Assembly (NCBI GenBank): GCA_949152475.1
Contig: OX424566.1
Span: forward strand, 16,329,177-16,393,176
From: Terebella lapidaria
Taxonomy: Eukaryota > Annelida > Polychaeta > Terebellida > Terebellidae
DNA length: 64,000 bases
Reading direction: 5' to 3'
Shown: piece by piece, positions 59,604 to 64,000 of the stretch
Layout: each line of letters opens with the position of its first letter
Numbering within the stretch: position 1 is the first letter of the stretch
Translations under genes and position numbers: made by a program
The notes under the pieces: model-generated
What the model saw: only the letters and a program-made list of their open reading frames with translations
Database searches by the model: none
Told to the model about the DNA's origin: nothing

Positions 59604-61093
59604 CTGATATAAATTCAGGACTATAGGCAAATCTCGTTGTACTGTGAGTACAGTTATCCAAGGAATCCTATTTTTTGTCCTGACACTATATTTAAGCATT
59701 GAGTGTTGTAATATGTGGTAGTCCTTGGGTACTAAGTCAAACTAGACCCTCGCGTTGATGTGCATTTCTGCCAACGGGAATGCAACATGGGTGATATGAG
59801 TAGGATATTATGTCCATTATAAATGGTCATTTATATTTTAATTCATTGCATATATTTCCTTCCATATTCGATTTGGTGGCAAACATTTTGGACATACTGC
59901 TGGTACATATTAGAACACGTTTTTATAAATATATGTAACAAGTATGTTCGTGATCATAATGAGTACGAAAAGTACACTCAACCTCCCCTAGAAGCATGAG
60001 CGTGGAAAATATTGACCATACTGTTCCAATTGAGGGATGCGTGTGTCGAACTGTATTTTGAATATAGTTAACTGGCCCGCATTTGAATCTTGAGTTGGAA
60101 ACTCAATTTAGGCACGTAATACATATTTTCAGACCCAAATTTGTATGATTTGTTATTCTATAGACAGAATAAAGCTATCGCAGAATGAATAAATTTTAAT
60201 AAGTGATTATAGCTTTAACATAGACCTAGTAGAGGAAATAGCAGGTATAACTATGTATCTGTTACAAAGAATTAGAACGTATGCAATAGTCCGGGACGAT
60301 ACAGATTGATAACATTCCATTATAATTGTCAATCTATCAAGCTGCTAATTCGTGCTCAGCACCTTCCACAATTATTCACTGAACAAACTGATTGATACGT
60401 CTGATATCAGTGGGCACACTACGCCACGGACAATATCACAACACCTTGAGCTAGTTAATGGGCAATCCTTGTTCACGTGGAATTCTAGAACATGTCATAT
60501 GTCACCACTGGACTGTATTCACTCGGACAGCCTCACAAAATCATATTTTTCGTTTATACCCAGTATGTATAATAATTTAATGATGGATGATACCATTATC
60601 ATTTAATGGTCATGAACAAGTGATACATAGTGTACAAGATTAACTTGCGTCTGGTTATGACAGTATATTTGTCAATCAGGCTGCTAATTCGAGCTCAGCA
60701 CCTCCCACAATTAATCACTATGCAAAGTGATTGATACGTGTGGTATCAGTGGGCACACTACGCCACAGGCTATATCACGACACTTTGAGCTAGGTAATGG
60801 GCAATCCTTGTTCACGTCGAATTCTGGAACATGTAAATGTCACCACTGGACTGTATTCACTCGGACAGAAGGATTTTGTTTTGGTGCAGTAGAAACAATG
60901 TACAGCCTGTCAAAATCATATATTTCGTTTATACCCAGTCTGTATATTAATTTAATGATGGATGATACCATTATCATTTAATGTTCATGAACAAGTTTGC
61001 TGCAGATGATTTAATGATTCCTTGGATCGTTTTGAGACACATATCACCGCATCTAGTAAATTAAGTATACCAGCAAAGTAAAGTGAACTAAAA

Positions 61094-61234
61094 ATGGCAT
61101 CGGGAAAAGATATTCCCATTACGATTCGTGATAAAATAGTAGGGGAATTTGTGATTGTTTGCGTGAAACATTTCATGGAAAAGAAAACTGGAACAAAGAA
61201 ACCACTGTGGATTAAGACACATGTTGTATCATAA
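61094..61234 (+). pseudogene. Small conserved frame in block B
   Basis: Equivalent of the frame at 16183, with a stop after about 46 codons. R replaces C at residue 12. Confidence 0.2.
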
Positions 61235-61658
61235 AATGCATGCGTGTGGATAACTTTTAACCACAACCTGTATTATTGCAGCTGTTGTCCTCACTATGGC
61301 TTTGCGATGTGTTCCTTTCTTTGACTCAATGGGTTTTTTCTTTTCCTCTCAAATAGTCCATTAGCAATCGGGATAAGAAGACAATATAAGTCCATGTACT
61401 AGATGGATGCTGTCCTTGTAGTGTCAATGTCATCTGGAAGGCAGCCGATACTAGTGGACAAAGAACGCAAAAACCTGTGACCCTTGTCAGCTCGTCGCAG
61501 CAAAAATTGTAGACACGTCCCAAATAAGTGACCGCAGGTTTATGAAGTGTGTCAGTGGCCTGATTGTCTGTATTGGGATTTATTCACACTGCCTTGTTGT
61601 ATTTGAGTACAGTGATATATATTCTGTTGATCCATGTGTTCGTCTTCAATAATGATGG

Positions 61659-62197
61659 TGTTGTAGTTGGGGAATCTTGTTTATTGACATAATCGTAATC
61701 GTTTTCTCCACTCTTGTATATACGTAAAACTGAAATACAAAAATAAAGCCCTATGAATATGTGGTCATACTTATATGCGTGCTACAACAAACAACGTACT
61801 TTCTCTACGACCAACCTATGACTGTGCCTATACTATGGCGAGTACGGTACCGAACGATAAAACAGATCTAGATTCAACTGTTACTTCACAACAACTACAA
61901 AACACATATCATCTACAGGTTACCAAGTTTATAAAACAATATTCATCCACAATAACATACCTCTGTGATGTACGTGTATCTTAAAAGAATACAAATCATT
62001 TTGCGACAAAAACTTTGACCTATTTTGCCGAAACGTAAACAATGTGCGAATATGCGGACTGTAGTTTTTTCGTAGGCCCTTACATGGCTCCCCTGAATTG
62101 TGAATACATGAACAATTCACCAAATTACATCAACAAAAACAATAATCATCTTTCAAGATATCAAAAACGTTCAAAGTGTCTTTCACATGCTTCAACA
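61659..62197 (-). repeat. BEL/Pao 3' LTR
   Basis: About 539 bp; on the plus strand it begins TGTTGTAGTTGG and ends TTCAACA, so it has TGTTG...CAACA ends, as BEL/Pao LTRs usually do. The left edge is fixed by the break of homology between blocks A and B. The right edge overlaps the last codon and stop of the pol frame (stop at 62192-62194), a compact arrangement that occurs in this superfamily. The matching 5' LTR lies beyond the window. Confidence 0.75.
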
Positions 62198-64000
62198 GTT
62201 GGCTCCTTGACGGGGACCCGGTCTATACAGTAGAATCAACTTTTGCACGGGTCGATCGAGTTGTGACGTGCTTGTCTTTACAGTGACCTTGCGAACAAGT
62301 CCATCGTTACTTGGAAATGTGGAGATGATCCTCCCAAGTGGCCACTGAGCTCTAGGTAGGTTGTCGTCGATGAGAATCACTACGTCTCCAATCTCCAGAT
62401 TTTCTTTAGGTCTGTTCCACTTATTTCTGGTTTGGAGGGTAGTCAGGAATTCTTTTCGCCAGCGTGTCCAGAACTCGTTCGCGAGAAACTGGACTCTTCT
62501 CCAATGTTTGCGCAGGTACAAATCCTCCCTCACAAAGTCTCCAGGCGGAGGCATGACTACTTTTGCTTTCATGGTCAACAACTGACTTGGGCACAACGGT
62601 TCTGGAGAATCTTGAGAAGTTACATCAACATATGTCAATGGTCGGCTGTTCATAACTGATTCCACTTCAACGAAGAAGGTCTGTTGAGAATCATCACTGA
62701 GACAGTCGCCATGATCAAGAAGTAGTGTGGTGAGGATAGCCCTGGCTGATCTTATCAATCTTTCCCAAGATCCAGCCATGTGGCTCGCATGAGGTACGTT
62801 GAACTTGAACTTTGGTACATCTGGCAACCAATCACAGTTGTCCTTCAACAACATCTGGTGAATTCTTTTGTGGTTGAATTTCTCCAAGGCCGACTCCAGT
62901 TCTCCTTTCGCACCAACAAAATTGGTTCCCTGGTCTGATCGTAATTGTCGAACATGACCTCGTCTACCAACGAAACGTCGATAGCCGTTCAGAAAAGCAT
63001 CGGTTGATAAGGAAGGGACTACTTCAAAGTGGACCGCTCTTGAAGCCAGACACACAAAGATGACTCCCCATCGTTTCTTCATTGACCGTCCTTCTTTAAT
63101 GAAGAATGGACCGAAACAGTCGACAGCTGAATATGTGAATGGCGCTGTTTCTTGCAACCTATCTTCTGGCAGGTTGGCCATTTTTTGTTGTACAGAAGAT
63201 CCTCTCAGTCTTTTGCATCGCACACATGTGTGTAGATAAGAAGCTACCGATGCTCTTCCTCTGATGATCCAGTATCCTGAGGCACGAAGTTCGTTGAGAG
63301 TTGTGCTTCGTCCTGCATGTTTTGTTTGTCTGTGATAGTGGTCTATCAACAAAGTTGTGAGTTTGCTCTTGGAGGGAATTATCACTGGATGTGCCAAATC
63401 TCTTGGAACATTGGCTCGTTGAATTCTGCCCCCAACTCGAATGAGACCATTTTCGTCTAAATACGGATCTAGTCGGTAGAGACTACTCGTCTGTTTAAGG
63501 TGTCGTTTCTTTGCTTTGTCAGTACTTCTGTCATCACCTTGCGGGACCTTGCTGGAGAGCAATACTGTCTTCTCATCTTTGAATGCTTGTCCCTGAATCA
63601 ACTGCAGAATGGCGACCTCAGCATCCACCATCTCTTGTACACTCAGTGAACTACATTCAGGTTTGGAAACTCGATGAACCTTCTTCGGTTTCTTCACTTT
63701 GCGTTCCATCAATCTGCGCTTCAAACGTAGACAGAGTGCTATCGCTCTCTTTGCTCTATACCATGTAGAGAAGTAAGTCAATCTTGACAGCATATTGCTG
63801 AATTGGCTCTCTGTTGTGGTTGCATGAACCGTCACCTTCTTCACTTCCGAATCACCTTCTAAAAGAGGGAACCTCTCATCTGTCAAAGGGAGTGGATCAC
63901 TGACTCTGAGAAACTCTGGACCATTCCACCATAGTGAACTCTCAACCAGAGCATCAACAGAACTTCCACGAGATGAAATATCGGCTGGGTTTTCTTTAGA
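62192..64000 (-). CDS. BEL/Pao retrotransposon Pol, C-terminal part (RNase H end, integrase)
   Basis: Uninterrupted frame from the window edge to the stop at 62192-62194; its first residues within the window include E-N-P-A-D-I-S-S-R-G, the end of the RNase H domain. Counting from codon 63886: zinc-binding H2C2 module (His185, His190, Cys221, Cys224), integrase core with Asp256 (V-D-C-F-G-P), Asp318 (S-D-Q-G-T-N-F) and Glu375 (S-W-E-R-L), then the C-terminal domain typical of BEL/Pao proteins (about 440-555, L-x-L-R-K-H-W, W-N-x-P, I-G-D-V-V-I-L). It joins the cDNA to host DNA. No stop or frameshift is seen and all catalytic residues are present, so the element may be young. The codon at 63886 is an internal TTG, not the real start. 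Confidence 0.95.
   Translation of the reverse strand, partial: SKENPADISSRGSSVDALVESSLWWNGPEFLRVSDPLPLTDERFPLLEGDSEVKKVTVHATTTESQFSNMLSRLTYFSTWYRAKRAIALCLRLKRRLMERKVKKPKKVHRVSKPECSSLSVQEMVDAEVAILQLIQGQAFKDEKTVLLSSKVPQGDDRSTDKAKKRHLKQTSSLYRLDPYLDENGLIRVGGRIQRANVPRDLAHPVIIPSKSKLTTLLIDHYHRQTKHAGRSTTLNELRASGYWIIRGRASVASYLHTCVRCKRLRGSSVQQKMANLPEDRLQETAPFTYSAVDCFGPFFIKEGRSMKKRWGVIFVCLASRAVHFEVVPSLSTDAFLNGYRRFVGRRGHVRQLRSDQGTNFVGAKGELESALEKFNHKRIHQMLLKDNCDWLPDVPKFKFNVPHASHMAGSWERLIRSARAILTTLLLDHGDCLSDDSQQTFFVEVESVMNSRPLTYVDVTSQDSPEPLCPSQLLTMKAKVVMPPPGDFVREDLYLRKHWRRVQFLANEFWTRWRKEFLTTLQTRNKWNRPKENLEIGDVVILIDDNLPRAQWPLGRIISTFPSNDGLVRKVTVKTSTSQLDRPVQKLILLYRPGPRQGANC

Larger units (their letters stand above)
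58076..61658. repeat. Segmental duplication block B (partner 12581-16745)
   Basis: Direct duplicate of block A with one tandem unit fewer (two units at 60320-60985) and without the 246-bp stretch of 12683-12928. It has a CATGCT duplication near 58710 that A lacks. It ends at GATGG, exactly where the BEL/Pao LTR begins; in block A the sequence after GATGG continues as ATCCAATG. Confidence 0.9.

Noticed and set aside
1-64000. tRNA, rRNA or other structured RNA genes
   Set aside because: No cloverleaf-like sequence with A and B boxes, and no rRNA segment was recognised by eye; a covariance-model scan was not possible.

Overview
This is eukaryotic, intron-bearing, AT-rich genomic DNA with no operons and no long single-exon host gene. 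The mix of repeats (BEL/Pao, Penelope-like, LINE and Tc1 elements, hAT and TA-type MITEs, foldback minisatellites, and a GGTCCGGTAACCT-ended repeat array) suggests a marine invertebrate, most likely a mollusc. That placement is an inference from repeat content, not from any marker gene.

Layout. 0.4-2 kb: AAGGTCA-rich repeat and a broken tyrosine-recombinase-like exon (+). 2.7-9.7 kb: on the minus strand, copy 1 of a segment carrying a four-transmembrane (MS4A/CD20-like topology) gene. It has five intact exons (6111 down to 3468), no visible last exon, and a 748-bp palindromic foldback element in intron 3. 11.2 kb: a hAT-type MITE. 12.6-16.7 kb: block A of a long direct segmental duplication whose partner, block B, lies at 58.1-61.7 kb. 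17-20 kb: another copy of a repeated exon and a Penelope-like reverse transcriptase (-). 21-28.1 kb: copy 2 of the four-transmembrane segment, plus strand, with a complete six-exon gene predicted to encode 337 residues. 29 kb: an exon resembling part of a TIR domain, with a ruined copy at 43.4 kb. 30-34.9 kb: a higher-order tandem array. 35-40.2 kb: candidate membrane exons and copy 3 of the segment, which keeps the upstream parts but has lost the gene. 42.3 kb: a palindromic TA-flanked MITE. 47.9-49.7 kb: a Tc1-like element with an exact internal tandem duplication. 49.8-50.1 kb: a compact two-exon gene for a secreted peptide with ten cysteines. 52-55.4 kb: a decayed LINE (-). 58-61.7 kb: block B. 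61.7-64 kb: LTR and pol 3' part of a BEL/Pao element (-) inserted exactly at the end of block B and running off the window.

The host genes supported best are the four-transmembrane gene at 24618-28104, its inverted partial duplicate at 3468-6111, and the cysteine-rich secreted peptide gene at 49768-50116. Several short exons (TIR-like; two unknown repeated terminal exons) recur two to four times with their reading frame and stop largely kept, so the region looks like a cluster of multicopy genes that has been duplicated, inverted and broken up by transposable elements. Family names for the host genes are tentative; exon boundaries were read by eye from splice consensus and agreement between copies.
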